Source of the DNA: Prevotella sp. E15-22
Lineage (GTDB): Bacteria; Bacteroidota; Bacteroidia; Bacteroidales; Bacteroidaceae
Length of the DNA stretch: 64,000 nt
Assembly: GCF_023204875.1 (NCBI RefSeq)
Contig: NZ_CP096247.1
Coordinates: 930,001-994,000, forward strand
Reading direction: 5' to 3'
Under the pieces are notes generated by a model. The model was not told the DNA's origin. It made no database searches and saw nothing but the letters and a program-made list of their open reading frames with translations. Of this stretch, positions 1-8,936 are shown one piece after another (positions within the stretch are counted from its first letter, which is position 1; every line of letters begins with the position of its first letter). Made by a program: the position numbers and the translations under genes.

Positions 1-1
1 G

Positions 2-472
2 GCAAAGGACATGAGCTTCAAGAAACGGAAGGAATTTAGGAGGATACACAGCAGACCGCTTGTGACGAGGCTGTTCTTCCTCCTTCATAAGATGCGACGG
101 CGGGCAGAAGACTATGGGAAGATGGTTAACGATGCCGTGAATTATTTATTAGATGATGAGAAAGCCTTTAAGGCATTCCTTAAAAATGGTAGAATTGAAC
201 TCTCAAACAGTGCTGCGGAGCGTATGTTCCGACACATAGCCATGGGCCGTCGTAATTGGCTGCACTCTGGTAGTCATGATGCTGCCCAGAACATAGCCTT
301 CATGTACTCGCTGTATGAAAGCTGTAAGCTTAATGATCTGAACTTCTTTGATTACATCAATGATGTGCTGACCAGACTGATGAAGGGTGAGACCGATTAC
401 AAGTCTCTTATCCCATGCAATTACAAGCCTCTTCCCAAGGACGATGGTGAAGGGCAAAAAGAGGCGGCCTGA
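2..472 (+). CDS. IS66-family transposase, C-terminal part (5' end outside window)
   Basis: The reading frame is open to the left edge, so this is the 3' part of a longer gene. The visible protein has the IS66 C-terminal signature: a run ending SNSAAERMFRHIAMGRRNW (the E of AAER is the expected last acidic residue of the DDE triad), a following HSGSHDAAQN, then YESCKLN and a final helix YINDVLTRL. IS66 transposases cut and paste DNA with the help of accessory proteins TnpA and TnpB, which are not visible here. The next gene starts about 120 bases downstream and belongs to the polysaccharide locus, so the IS lies at its 5' border. Whether the upstream half is intact cannot be seen. Confidence 0.85.
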   Translation, partial: AKDMSFKKRKEFRRIHSRPLVTRLFFLLHKMRRRAEDYGKMVNDAVNYLLDDEKAFKAFLKNGRIELSNSAAERMFRHIAMGRRNWLHSGSHDAAQNIAFMYSLYESCKLNDLNFFDYINDVLTRLMKGETDYKSLIPCNYKPLPKDDGEGQKEAA

Positions 473-595
473 CTCTGTCAATCGGGCAATTTTTAAACTC
501 AAGTGAATTTTTCTGAAATTGTTTTGTACGTAACTTGCTGAAAATCAAGTTTACGTCAAAGTGATAGTTTACTTTTTGATGAGGTGAGATTAAGA

Positions 596-1882
596 ATGAA
601 AGATACTATCATTTCCGTACTAAAAGGAAGCCTTTTCAAAGAAACATTTATTTATACTGCTACAGATATGATAGGGAAGGCTATGGCTTTTATACTCCTT
701 CCCATAGTCTCTTTTTATATGCCTCCAGCAGAACTAGGAATAGCTACAAACTTTACGGTACTAACGGGATTGATAATTCTATTATCTGGACTTGCTATTG
801 TTAATAGCTTATTCTATTTCTTTTATGAGCAGAATAAGAATGAGAACAACCAGATGGTTTCTAATTCTATACTACTATGCATTATTTTATCTTGCACTAT
901 TGGTAGTTTAATGTTATTATGCCATCGTATAATCGAAACTTATCTGATGTTAGACAGAAAGATACAGTTGCTTAGCATGGCATTTGTTATTGGTAGCCTA
1001 ATTTCACAAGCCAATCTAAATGTATTACGTTTAGAGAATAAAGCAAAACAATACGCAGCTTTGCAGGTCTTACAAATAGTATTGCATGCTATTGTAGTGT
1101 TATTTTTTGTAGTCACCTTGAAAGGTGGAGGCATCGGAAAAATTTATGCAGAGGTATTAGTTTTCTCATTTATAGGGAGCATCCATTTCGCGTTCTTAAT
1201 GCGAAAGGGCTATTTGAAATTGAAGGCAAGTGTTGCGTGGATGAAAAAACTATTAAGTTTTGGTTTACCCTTATTACCACATTCTTTGTCATTTTGGTTA
1301 AAAGGGGGAATGGATAAAATATTAATAACAACATATTGTGGTCTTCAATTTAATGGTTTATATTCTATGGCACTTAGCATTAGTTCAATTTATACAATGC
1401 TTATCCAGTCATTTTTTAATGCATATATTCCTTATTTACAAAAAAGGTTATCTTTTAATGGTGAAGCAATCGATGAAAAAAAAAGAATTGTCAAACAAAT
1501 ATATTTAATTATTTCTATATTTGCATTAATTGCAATAATATCCTTAGGTGGATGTTGGTTTGTATTTAATTATATGATTGATTCTAAATATTTAACTGCA
1601 TATCAATATTTACCTGTTATATTTTTAGCCAATTTTGTCTATACTTTCTATAGTTTTACGATACAATTTATTTATAAAGCCAAGAAAACTTTTGTTATGG
1701 GAATAATAACATTCACTGCAAGCTTAACGCAAATGGCTTTAACGTTCTGGTTCGTACAACTTTTTGGAGTTATGGGAGCTGTATATAGTCTTTTACTAGG
1801 TAATTGTCTTATAACAGTTGGAATTTCTTTATATAGTAATTATGTTTATCCCATGCCATGGGTATCGTTTAATAGAAAATAA
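596..1882 (+). CDS. Polysaccharide flippase (Wzx/MOP-type oligosaccharide exporter)
   Basis: A 428-residue, highly hydrophobic protein with about 12 to 14 predicted membrane segments. The N-terminus FIYTATDMIGKAMAFILLPI is typical of RfbX/Wzx transporters, which flip undecaprenyl-PP-linked repeat units across the inner membrane. A GTG at 584 is in frame, but the ATG at 596 is preferred because gaggtgag lies just upstream of it at a good distance. It is the first gene of the polysaccharide locus, right after the IS66 remnant, and is AT-rich like the next gene. The sugar unit carried cannot be read from the sequence. Confidence 0.85.
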   Translation: MKDTIISVLKGSLFKETFIYTATDMIGKAMAFILLPIVSFYMPPAELGIATNFTVLTGLIILLSGLAIVNSLFYFFYEQNKNENNQMVSNSILLCIILSCTIGSLMLLCHRIIETYLMLDRKIQLLSMAFVIGSLISQANLNVLRLENKAKQYAALQVLQIVLHAIVVLFFVVTLKGGGIGKIYAEVLVFSFIGSIHFAFLMRKGYLKLKASVAWMKKLLSFGLPLLPHSLSFWLKGGMDKILITTYCGLQFNGLYSMALSISSIYTMLIQSFFNAYIPYLQKRLSFNGEAIDEKKRIVKQIYLIISIFALIAIISLGGCWFVFNYMIDSKYLTAYQYLPVIFLANFVYTFYSFTIQFIYKAKKTFVMGIITFTASLTQMALTFWFVQLFGVMGAVYSLLLGNCLITVGISLYSNYVYPMPWVSFNRK

Positions 1883-1891
1883 TTTATTATT

Positions 1892-3139
1892 ATGAATGAT
1901 TTTGAAAAGTATAAAATAATAAAGGAACAATACGACATAGAATATAATGGATATAAATTAAATCGTATTTTGGCACTTGTCTTGTGGTCGTTTGCGAATG
2001 ATCACATGCGATTCCGATATAGGGCAATAGCAAAATTATTTTTGTCTTATAATTTTAATAATTTATTTTATAATTCTAGCGCGCATCAAATATTGTCCAC
2101 TTTTGGTACTTATAATCGCAAAGATCATTTGGAGACTTATGAGAATGTTCTTTCTATGTTAGGACCATTTGTTTCAAAGAATATTCTTATTAATCCCAAA
2201 TTGAGATTCTGTTTTAGTATAAGATCATTTTTGTTTTCATTCAAGAATTGGAAGTCAAGAGTATGGCAGTTAAATAACTATACAAAAAAATCTAAAATAG
2301 CTCTGCTTATTGAAACAGTTTTTTGGTGTAACAATATTAACTCATTAAGTCGTAAAGATTTTGTAGGTGTAAATAAGTACTTAAGTTTTTGTGATGCGCT
2401 GGATTTAGAAAATTTGTTGACTCAACATTTCAAGAGATTGGGTGTTCCTACCTATTCAATGACACATGGTTGTCATCACATTTCTCATAAATCGCCAGAG
2501 CCAGGTATGATTGATTATGAAAATCTTGAAACAGACAATTTATTAATGTGGGGAAAATACTCAATTAACGAATACGTTTCATGGGGTATTGACACAAAAA
2601 AATTGCTACTAGCAGGTTACCCGAAGTCAAACAAATTAGTGAATTATAGGAAAAAAGAAGAGACAAAACGATGTATTGTTTTTCTATCCCAGCACTATTT
2701 TTTTAATCAAAATATGCAATTGCTTAATATTATTTCAAAATTCACCGACAAATTTGAATTTACTATAAAACCGCATCCTGCAGCCGTTGAATACTATTTT
2801 AAATTTATTAATGAAAATGGAATGAAAATGATACCTTCTAACGAGACAATTGAAAATTGTTTAACTCAGGAAAAATATGATTGGGCTATTGCAGTAAATA
2901 CAAATGCATATTACGAAGCTTTAATGCGCGGAGTTATATGCCTACGTTATAATGATGGAAGCTTTGATTTAATGCCAGGTTGTGATGATGTCTTTGAAAA
3001 TCCAGATCAATTTGAAATGAAAATAATTGAAAGATTTGGCCTGTCCCAGGAAGAATATCAAAAAGAAATCAATGATGTCCTAGAATATACTATGGGAGTG
3101 GGTATTAATAATTATCGTAAAATTATTGTAGGTTCTTAA
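1892..3139 (+). CDS. Putative GT-B glycosyltransferase or polysaccharide polymerising transferase
   Basis: 415 residues without signal peptide or membrane segments. The C-terminal half looks like a GT-B fold of the CDP-glycerol/capsule-transferase kind: THG at 191-193, GYPKSNK at 242-248, KPHP at 293-296, then a NTNAYYEALMRG stretch like the nucleotide-binding acceptor loop. The N-terminal 130 residues are not recognised. It starts 10 bases after the flippase gene and is equally AT-rich, so the two were probably acquired together. It most likely adds a sugar or polyol phosphate to the lipid-linked repeat unit; donor and acceptor are unknown. Confidence 0.5.
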   Translation: MNDFEKYKIIKEQYDIEYNGYKLNRILALVLWSFANDHMRFRYRAIAKLFLSYNFNNLFYNSSAHQILSTFGTYNRKDHLETYENVLSMLGPFVSKNILINPKLRFCFSIRSFLFSFKNWKSRVWQLNNYTKKSKIALLIETVFWCNNINSLSRKDFVGVNKYLSFCDALDLENLLTQHFKRLGVPTYSMTHGCHHISHKSPEPGMIDYENLETDNLLMWGKYSINEYVSWGIDTKKLLLAGYPKSNKLVNYRKKEETKRCIVFLSQHYFFNQNMQLLNIISKFTDKFEFTIKPHPAAVEYYFKFINENGMKMIPSNETIENCLTQEKYDWAIAVNTNAYYEALMRGVICLRYNDGSFDLMPGCDDVFENPDQFEMKIIERFGLSQEEYQKEINDVLEYTMGVGINNYRKIIVGS

Positions 3140-3323
3140 TTAGATCAAATAAATAAGAGACTTTGTTATATGTTAGCATTGAAACTAAATAATAATATGA
3201 TACTGTAATACAGATTATATTAATGATAAAAAATGGTAACATCATCCTAATGAGATAAGAAGCAAATCAAGGTGCGATTAATTGGTGAAAGAATAATAGT
3301 TAAAAATTATTCAGTATCCCCAA

Positions 3324-4472
3324 ATGAGAAAAATGAATAATAAAGTATTAGTCACAGGCGGAGCCGGATTTATTGGATCACATGTTGCCCTGAAACTGAT
3401 AGAGAAGGGCTATGAAGTGACAGTTCTTGATAACTTGTTGGAGCAAATCCACGGAACAGATTCCGACAAGACCTCTCCGCTCTATTGTAGTATCAAGGAC
3501 AAAGTGAGATTTATCAAGGCAGATGTTTGCGATAAGGCTGCCCTTGAACAGGGATTGCTGGATGCAGACTATGTGATTCACCTGGCAGCTGAGACTGGTA
3601 CCGGTCAGTCTATGTATGAAATTAAGCGTTACATAGATGTAAACATTGGTGGCACAGCCTTGCTACTAGACCTTCTAACCAACACCAAGAATCACGTTAA
3701 ACGTGTAGTGGTTGCAGAATCTCGCGCTATCTATGGTGAAGGGAAATACCATTGCGAAAAGTGCGGTGATGTATATCCCACTGAGCGCAAGGATGAAGAT
3801 ATGGCCAAAGGTGACTTTGAATGCCATTGCCCCAAGTGTGGCGGAAAAGTTTCATTAGTTGCTACAACAGAAGATAGTGCCATCCATCCTTCTTCTGTAT
3901 ATGGCATTGGGAAGCAGGTACAGGGACAGTTGGTACATTTAATTTGCAAGAACATAGGTATAGAGTCCGTATCCTTCCGTTACCAGAACGTATATGGCCC
4001 TGGTCAGTCATTGACCAATCCTTATACGGGCATCCTAAGTATCTTCTCAAATCGCATTAAGAGTCACAAAGGAATTAACATCTTTGAAGACGGAAAAGAG
4101 ACACGTGACTTCGTGTATATTGATGATGTGGTAGATGCGACCATAGCCGGCATGGAAGTGCCTGAGGCAAACGGCCACGTATTTAATGTGGGAACTGGTA
4201 TAGCAACAGATGTGCTTACCGTTGCTCAAACGCTTTGTAAGCATTATGGTATAGACGTCCCTTTGAGAGTATCTGGTAATTATCGCTTGGGCGATATTCG
4301 CCACAATTATGCAGATATTTCCCGGGCAAAACAGATTCTTGGATTCCAGCCCAAATGGTCATTTGATGCAGGCATCAAACAATTCACTGATTGGGTGAAC
4401 CGGCAGGATTTACAGACAGATAATTACGAGGCTTCTTTGGAAGAGATGAAGCAAAAAGGCCTCTTTAAATAA
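3324..4472 (+). CDS. NAD-dependent sugar epimerase/dehydratase with an inserted zinc ribbon
   Basis: An extended SDR enzyme of 382 residues. The N-terminal NAD motif is TGGAGFIGS, the catalytic pair sits in SSVYGIGK (YxxxK), and FRYQNVYGPGQS is the usual substrate-site strand. Between the NAD domain and the YxxxK motif, about residues 144-172, is an insert with CxxC followed by CxCxxC, which looks like a zinc ribbon. Similar inserts occur in some dTDP-L-rhamnose 4-epimerase-like SDRs (recalled, not checked). The start at 3324 has an in-frame alternative at 3333. It precedes a second SDR by 10 bases, so both probably work in the same nucleotide-sugar branch. Confidence 0.75.
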   Translation: MRKMNNKVLVTGGAGFIGSHVALKLIEKGYEVTVLDNLLEQIHGTDSDKTSPLYCSIKDKVRFIKADVCDKAALEQGLLDADYVIHLAAETGTGQSMYEIKRYIDVNIGGTALLLDLLTNTKNHVKRVVVAESRAIYGEGKYHCEKCGDVYPTERKDEDMAKGDFECHCPKCGGKVSLVATTEDSAIHPSSVYGIGKQVQGQLVHLICKNIGIESVSFRYQNVYGPGQSLTNPYTGILSIFSNRIKSHKGINIFEDGKETRDFVYIDDVVDATIAGMEVPEANGHVFNVGTGIATDVLTVAQTLCKHYGIDVPLRVSGNYRLGDIRHNYADISRAKQILGFQPKWSFDAGIKQFTDWVNRQDLQTDNYEASLEEMKQKGLFK

Positions 4473-4482
4473 TGATTTACGT

Positions 4483-5310
4483 ATGAAGGTACTAGTAACA
4501 GGAGCCAATGGTTACATTGGCCGTCACGTGGTGAAAGCCCTTTTGGATAAAGGTGCTGAAGTGATAGCGTGTGATATTGTCACCAATGATGTAGATGAGC
4601 GTGCAGAACGTAAGACGTTAAACCTCTTTGAACTGCCAGAAGGCAATGTATATGAACAATTAGGTTCACCTGATGTTTGCCTCCATATGGCTTGGCGTAA
4701 TGGCTTTGTGCATAATGCCCCCACCCAAATTGGTGACCTCTCTGCTCATTATAAGTTCTTGACTGCTATGATTGATGGTGGTCTGAAGCAACTGGCTGTG
4801 ATGGGAACTATGCACGAAGTTGGCTATTGGGAAGGTGCTATTGATGAAAACACCCCATGCAATCCTATTTCTATGTACGGCATTGCTAAAGATGCCCTCC
4901 GCAGAGCTATGATACTCTATTGCCAGCAGAAGAACTGTATTCTCCAGTGGCTTCGCTGCTACTACATACTAGGTGATGACAAGAAGAATAACTCCATCTT
5001 CTGCAAACTCTTGTTGGCTGCGGAAGAAGGCAAAAAAAACTTCCCGTTCACGACAGGTAAGAATCAGTATGATTTTATCACAGTTGATGAACTTGCCAAT
5101 CAACTTTCTGCTGCTGTTATGCAAAAGGATGTTGTTGGAATAATTAATTGTTGTACAGGCAAACCTATGAGCTTAGCTGATAGGGTAGAGCAATTTATTA
5201 AGGAGCATAATCTTGACATTAAATTGGAGTATGGCGCATTCCCTGACAGACCGTACGACTCGCCATGTGAATATGGGAACAACAAAAAGATACAACAGAT
5301 ATTGAAATAG
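4483..5310 (+). CDS. NAD-dependent epimerase/reductase (SDR), sugar-nucleotide modification
   Basis: 275 residues, starting with MKVLVTGANGYIGRHV, the NAD-binding glycine motif TGxxGYIG of extended SDRs. The catalytic YxxxK is in SMYGIAKDALRRA. It is shorter than typical 4,6-dehydratases, closer to 4-reductases and 4-epimerases. It lies 10 bases after the zinc-ribbon SDR in the same direction, so a two-step conversion of one nucleotide sugar, such as a 4-keto reduction after epimerisation, is a reasonable guess. The actual substrate is not readable. Confidence 0.7.
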   Translation: MKVLVTGANGYIGRHVVKALLDKGAEVIACDIVTNDVDERAERKTLNLFELPEGNVYEQLGSPDVCLHMAWRNGFVHNAPTQIGDLSAHYKFLTAMIDGGLKQLAVMGTMHEVGYWEGAIDENTPCNPISMYGIAKDALRRAMILYCQQKNCILQWLRCYYILGDDKKNNSIFCKLLLAAEEGKKNFPFTTGKNQYDFITVDELANQLSAAVMQKDVVGIINCCTGKPMSLADRVEQFIKEHNLDIKLEYGAFPDRPYDSPCEYGNNKKIQQILK

Positions 5311-5330
5311 GAGATTAATCAATATGTGCA

Positions 5331-5390
5331 ATGATGTTGACAAGACAAATAAAATTAATACCTATTGTTCTGCTTAGCGGAGAGACATAG
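5331..5390 (+). pseudogene. Possible 19-codon relic of a sugar-1-phosphate guanylyltransferase start
   Basis: This short frame in the gap after the second SDR reads like the opening strand of ManC-type enzymes: it holds IKLIPIVLLSGE, where intact enzymes have a PVxLSGGxGTRLWP pattern, and then hits a stop. No continuation was recognised in the remaining 33 bases before the next gene. It may be chance. Confidence 0.2.
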
Positions 5391-5423
5391 AGAGAAGGGT
5401 ATGTAACGTTCTAACATAAGAAT

Positions 5424-6119
5424 ATGAAACTGATATATTACATAAGAAAGATATTGGCACTTAGGAGTTCAGATGCTTATAGTAAGTGGTTGAGGAGTAA
5501 TGGAATAGTCATTATGGGGGGGGTGCATTTCAATCCCCGTTCCACTCTAATAGATATTACTCGTCCCTCTCTTGTAACAATTGGTGAGAATTGTTATTTC
5601 AACTCCAATTTTACATTATTAACACATGATTATGTTGCGAAAGTATTTATTGAGAGCGGTAGGGACTATTTACCGAGTTCAGGAAGGGTGACAATAGGGA
5701 ATAATGTTTCAACAGGAAGAAATGTTACCATATTAAAAGGAGTGACCATAGGTGACAATGTATTTATAGCAGCAGGTTCAATTGTGACAAAAGATATACC
5801 TTCCAATAGTATAGCTGCTGGAGTACCGTGCAAAGTAATAATGAGTCTTGAAGACTATTATCAGAAAAGAAAGAGAGAGTATGAGAAGGAGGCCCAAGAT
5901 TATGCCAATAGCATAAGGGAAAGATATAAGCGAGAGCCGAGACCTGAAGATTTTTGGGAGGAATTCCCGTTGTTTGTATCTGGTAATGAAGTGGACAATT
6001 ACCCTCAGATACCTATCAAATATCAACTTGGTCCCTCTTTTGTACGATATATAAAAGAACACAAAGCAAAGTATAAATCCTTTAAGGATTTTGTTGATTC
6101 ATCAAAAATGATTAAATGA
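5424..6119 (+). CDS. Left-handed beta-helix (hexapeptide) acyltransferase
   Basis: 231 residues. Hexapeptide-repeat turns run through about residues 40-145 (VTIGENCYF, VTIGNNVSTGRNVTI, GVTIGDNVFIAAGSIV), then the family's closing element SIAAGVPCKVI. Proteins of this WbbJ/CapG type transfer acetyl groups from acetyl-CoA to sugar hydroxyls or amines. The C-terminal 80 residues are charged and helical, longer than in minimal family members, and contain KRKREYEKEAQDYANSIRER. It overlaps the next acyltransferase by 4 bases, so the two are translated together. Confidence 0.8.
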   Translation: MKLIYYIRKILALRSSDAYSKWLRSNGIVIMGGVHFNPRSTLIDITRPSLVTIGENCYFNSNFTLLTHDYVAKVFIESGRDYLPSSGRVTIGNNVSTGRNVTILKGVTIGDNVFIAAGSIVTKDIPSNSIAAGVPCKVIMSLEDYYQKRKREYEKEAQDYANSIRERYKREPRPEDFWEEFPLFVSGNEVDNYPQIPIKYQLGPSFVRYIKEHKAKYKSFKDFVDSSKMIK

Positions 6120-6709
6120 TGTCTATTTACGAATTAGCCTATAAGATAAAATTAAGACTAAGGATTCTTCTCTATGGATTCTTTAATAAAAGATATTTCG
6201 GTTCTTTTGGGAAGAGAGTGACAATCGTCCAGCCTCTAAAGATCGAGGGAAAGAAAAACATCTATTTAGGCGACCAAGTGCATATAGCTAATTATGCGTG
6301 GCTCGCGGCTCTTCCACTAACGGGGGAGAAGGAAGTTCGATTGGAGATAGGCAGTGGAACGTCAATAGGACATTTTAATCATATCTATGCTACAAAAAGC
6401 ATTGTGATTGGAGAAGAAGTACTAACTGCAGATAAGGTTTATATCAGTGATAATCAGCATCATTATGAAGATATAAGCAACTCTGTGATTCGACAGGCTG
6501 TCAATCAGTGTAATCCAGTGGTTATAGGTGAAGGTAGCTGGCTAGGTGAGAATGTTTGCGTGATAGGTGCGTCAATAGGAAAGCACTGTGTGATAGGAGC
6601 TAATAGTGTAGTAACTAAAGATATTCCTGATTATTGCGTGGCAGTGGGAGCACCTGCAAGAGTTGTTAAAAGGTACAATAAAGAGTTAATGAAATGGGAA
6701 AGAGTGTAG
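6116..6709 (+). CDS. Left-handed beta-helix (hexapeptide) acyltransferase
   Basis: 197 residues with hexapeptide repeats in the second half (LEIGSGTSIGHFNHI, IGEGSWLGENVCVIGASIG) and the typical end SVVTKDIPDYCVAVGAPARVVKRY. Maltose/galactoside O-acetyltransferase-like enzymes share this layout. The start ATG overlaps the stop of the preceding acyltransferase. Two consecutive acyltransferases suggest that two positions on the repeat unit are O- or N-acetylated. Confidence 0.8.
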   Translation: MMSIYELAYKIKLRLRILLYGFFNKRYFGSFGKRVTIVQPLKIEGKKNIYLGDQVHIANYAWLAALPLTGEKEVRLEIGSGTSIGHFNHIYATKSIVIGEEVLTADKVYISDNQHHYEDISNSVIRQAVNQCNPVVIGEGSWLGENVCVIGASIGKHCVIGANSVVTKDIPDYCVAVGAPARVVKRYNKELMKWERV

Positions 6710-6711
6710 TA

Positions 6712-7920
6712 ATGAAAAGAAAGTCGCATTGGTTTCTTGCCATTATCATTTTTTTTATAATTCTTTGCACTAGTTCTGTGATTGCACAGATGTTTGGGCC
6801 AACACAGATTGAGATAGGTTTGTGTGCTATAGGCATTATGTTTATGTTTGCGAACAGTCCAAGAGATTATAAACTTAACTTCTTTATTGTCTATGTTATA
6901 TGCTTGTCGTTCTTGTCCATCTTACAGTTCCTTTTGTATTCAGAGAATATACTTCATTGGTTGAGGTTGATGCTTTTGTTTATAGTAATGACGCAGATGT
7001 CTATTTATGTTATTAGTCGTCACATTAACGCAGTTAAAATATTTTATAGAGTATTTCTTCTAATGTGCATAGTTTCAACTTCAGTGTATATGGTAGTAGA
7101 AATTGCACAGATAAGTCTTCCTTATACAAGATTCGCAACAGATTGGTTGCCAACATACGATGTATATTATTATGTATATTGTTCGATAGTGACAGATTTC
7201 GGAACAGACACGTTCATGGGTTTTACTTTTAAACGGAATTGTGGATACTTTACAGAAGCTGGACTTTATGCATTTTTCATTGTTTTAGCTCTATTTGTTT
7301 GGCTATTTGTAAAAACTAAGAAAAGCAAGGTTGAATTGGCTATTTTATTGGTTGCACTCCTTTCAACATTCTCAACAACAGGATTGATTTTGACGGTGCT
7401 TATGTTTGCCTACTATATTAATACTCGTAAAATCAAAGGAAAAGCTATAAGGTGGCTGTTGGCCTTAATGACTGTTGGAGTAGTGGTCTTTGTTGTGAAT
7501 GATTTGCTGGCAACTAAGCAAGAAGAACACTCATTTTCTTTTTCAGCAAGGATGTTTGATCTAATAGGTGGAATACAGCTTTTTCTACAAAGCCCTATAT
7601 GGGGGTGGGGCTACAAGAACCATGATGCGTTCTATGTAATTTCTATGCAAGGATTTGGAACAGAGCGTTCAGATTCAAATGGTGTTGTTTCTGCATTATA
7701 TCAAATCGGTATTCTTGGTTGTACGATTTTTTATGTCCCTTTTATTTTAGTTCGAAAAAAGCTCAAGGAGAATAAAAGGTTGTTTTCTTTTCTTTCAATT
7801 CTGCTGATACTGTTGATGATGGGAGAACCTATACAATATACAACAACGGGTGTCGCAATTGTTGGATTCGTTACAGCTATGTTAATGACAAAGAACAAAG
7901 TAGATTTAAAATTTGAATAA
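6712..7920 (+). CDS. O-antigen/capsule polymerase (Wzy-like)
   Basis: A 402-residue membrane protein with about 10 to 12 segments and a larger outside loop near residues 130-180, the layout of Wzy polymerases that join flipped repeat units in the periplasm. The motif GWGYKNHDAFY after a membrane segment resembles the conserved W/G-rich part of O-antigen ligase/polymerase families. The ATG at 6712, directly after the preceding stop, is preferred over one at 6694 that would overlap it. Sequence divergence is normal in this family, so the call rests on topology and context. Confidence 0.75.
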   Translation: MKRKSHWFLAIIIFFIILCTSSVIAQMFGPTQIEIGLCAIGIMFMFANSPRDYKLNFFIVYVICLSFLSILQFLLYSENILHWLRLMLLFIVMTQMSIYVISRHINAVKIFYRVFLLMCIVSTSVYMVVEIAQISLPYTRFATDWLPTYDVYYYVYCSIVTDFGTDTFMGFTFKRNCGYFTEAGLYAFFIVLALFVWLFVKTKKSKVELAILLVALLSTFSTTGLILTVLMFAYYINTRKIKGKAIRWLLALMTVGVVVFVVNDLLATKQEEHSFSFSARMFDLIGGIQLFLQSPIWGWGYKNHDAFYVISMQGFGTERSDSNGVVSALYQIGILGCTIFYVPFILVRKKLKENKRLFSFLSILLILLMMGEPIQYTTTGVAIVGFVTAMLMTKNKVDLKFE

Positions 7921-8925
7921 ATGGATACTAAATTCATAGATAAAAATATATTACTTATAGCGCCCAAGTTTTTTGGGTATGAGTATGAAATTATTAAGGA
8001 ATTGGAGAGGAGAGGTTCTAAAGTATATTATGTTCAAGAAAATATAGATTCATCCAGTTTTCGTGAGAAAATTATCAATAAACTACCAAAACAACAACAA
8101 AAAGAAATACGACAGAACTATTTTATTGAACGATTCAGGAAGAATATACCGAGTAGTGTTTGTATAGACTATGTATTCGGTATTCGAATGGATTTATTGG
8201 CCGAAGACGCTCTAAGTTATTTAAGAAAGACATACCCTAGAGCACGATATATATGCTACTTTTGGGACTCATCAAAGAATATGAGAAATGCAGAACTAGT
8301 TGCAAGTTACTTTGATAAGGTTCTGACCTTTGATCGTGCTGACACAAACAAACACGAGGGCTGGATTTTCCGGCCGCTGTTTTTTATCAATGCATATGAA
8401 CGGTGTAAGAAACTAGAAGGTAAGGACCTTGATATACTATTTGTCGGCTCTCTTATGCCTAAGAGGGCTGAATTATATTTGTGGCTTAAAGACTTCTGCG
8501 CTGAAAATAGGCTGAGCCTTTATGCTTATTTCTACTGCAAAGTATTTGTATATTTGGCAAACTACTTCAAACAATCCTTATATAAAAAGTTACCCTCATC
8601 AATAGTGCACAACAAAGGATTGCTACAAGAGAGACTTATAGGATTGTTTGAATCCTCTAATGTCATTTTTGACTGCAGCAGCCCTTCCCAGAGTGGATTG
8701 ACAATGAGAACCATAGAGTGTTTAGGAGCAAGAAAGAAGATGATAACTACTAATACAGATATTGCCAATTACGATTTTTATAACCCACGGAATATATTTA
8801 TTTTTGATCCTAAGAGGCGACAGGAAATGTTGGAGTTTGTTAAGGATAGAACCTATCAGGATCTTTCCCCCAAACAATATGAATACTATTCCATACGTGG
8901 TTGGATAGACAGTATTTTTGAATAA
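7921..8925 (+). CDS. Putative glycosyltransferase (GT-B, CgeB/LPS-type)
   Basis: 334 soluble residues, starting directly after the polymerase stop. The first half has a Rossmann-like opening (NILLIAPKFFGYEYEIIKEL), the second half the GT-B nucleotide-binding region: DILFVGSLMPKRAELY around 170-190 and SPSQSGLTMRTIECLGARKK, where the acidic residue of TIECLGA fits the conserved E that contacts the donor. Enzymes of this kind extend lipid-linked glycans. Sugar specificity unknown. Confidence 0.6.
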   Translation: MDTKFIDKNILLIAPKFFGYEYEIIKELERRGSKVYYVQENIDSSSFREKIINKLPKQQQKEIRQNYFIERFRKNIPSSVCIDYVFGIRMDLLAEDALSYLRKTYPRARYICYFWDSSKNMRNAELVASYFDKVLTFDRADTNKHEGWIFRPLFFINAYERCKKLEGKDLDILFVGSLMPKRAELYLWLKDFCAENRLSLYAYFYCKVFVYLANYFKQSLYKKLPSSIVHNKGLLQERLIGLFESSNVIFDCSSPSQSGLTMRTIECLGARKKMITTNTDIANYDFYNPRNIFIFDPKRRQEMLEFVKDRTYQDLSPKQYEYYSIRGWIDSIFE

Positions 8926-8936
8926 AAGAAAAGAAT

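Noticed and set aside
473..595. Exact right end of the IS66 element
   Set aside because: TTAC-ending candidates at 553 and 572 exist, but the left end is outside the window, so no inverted repeat can be confirmed.
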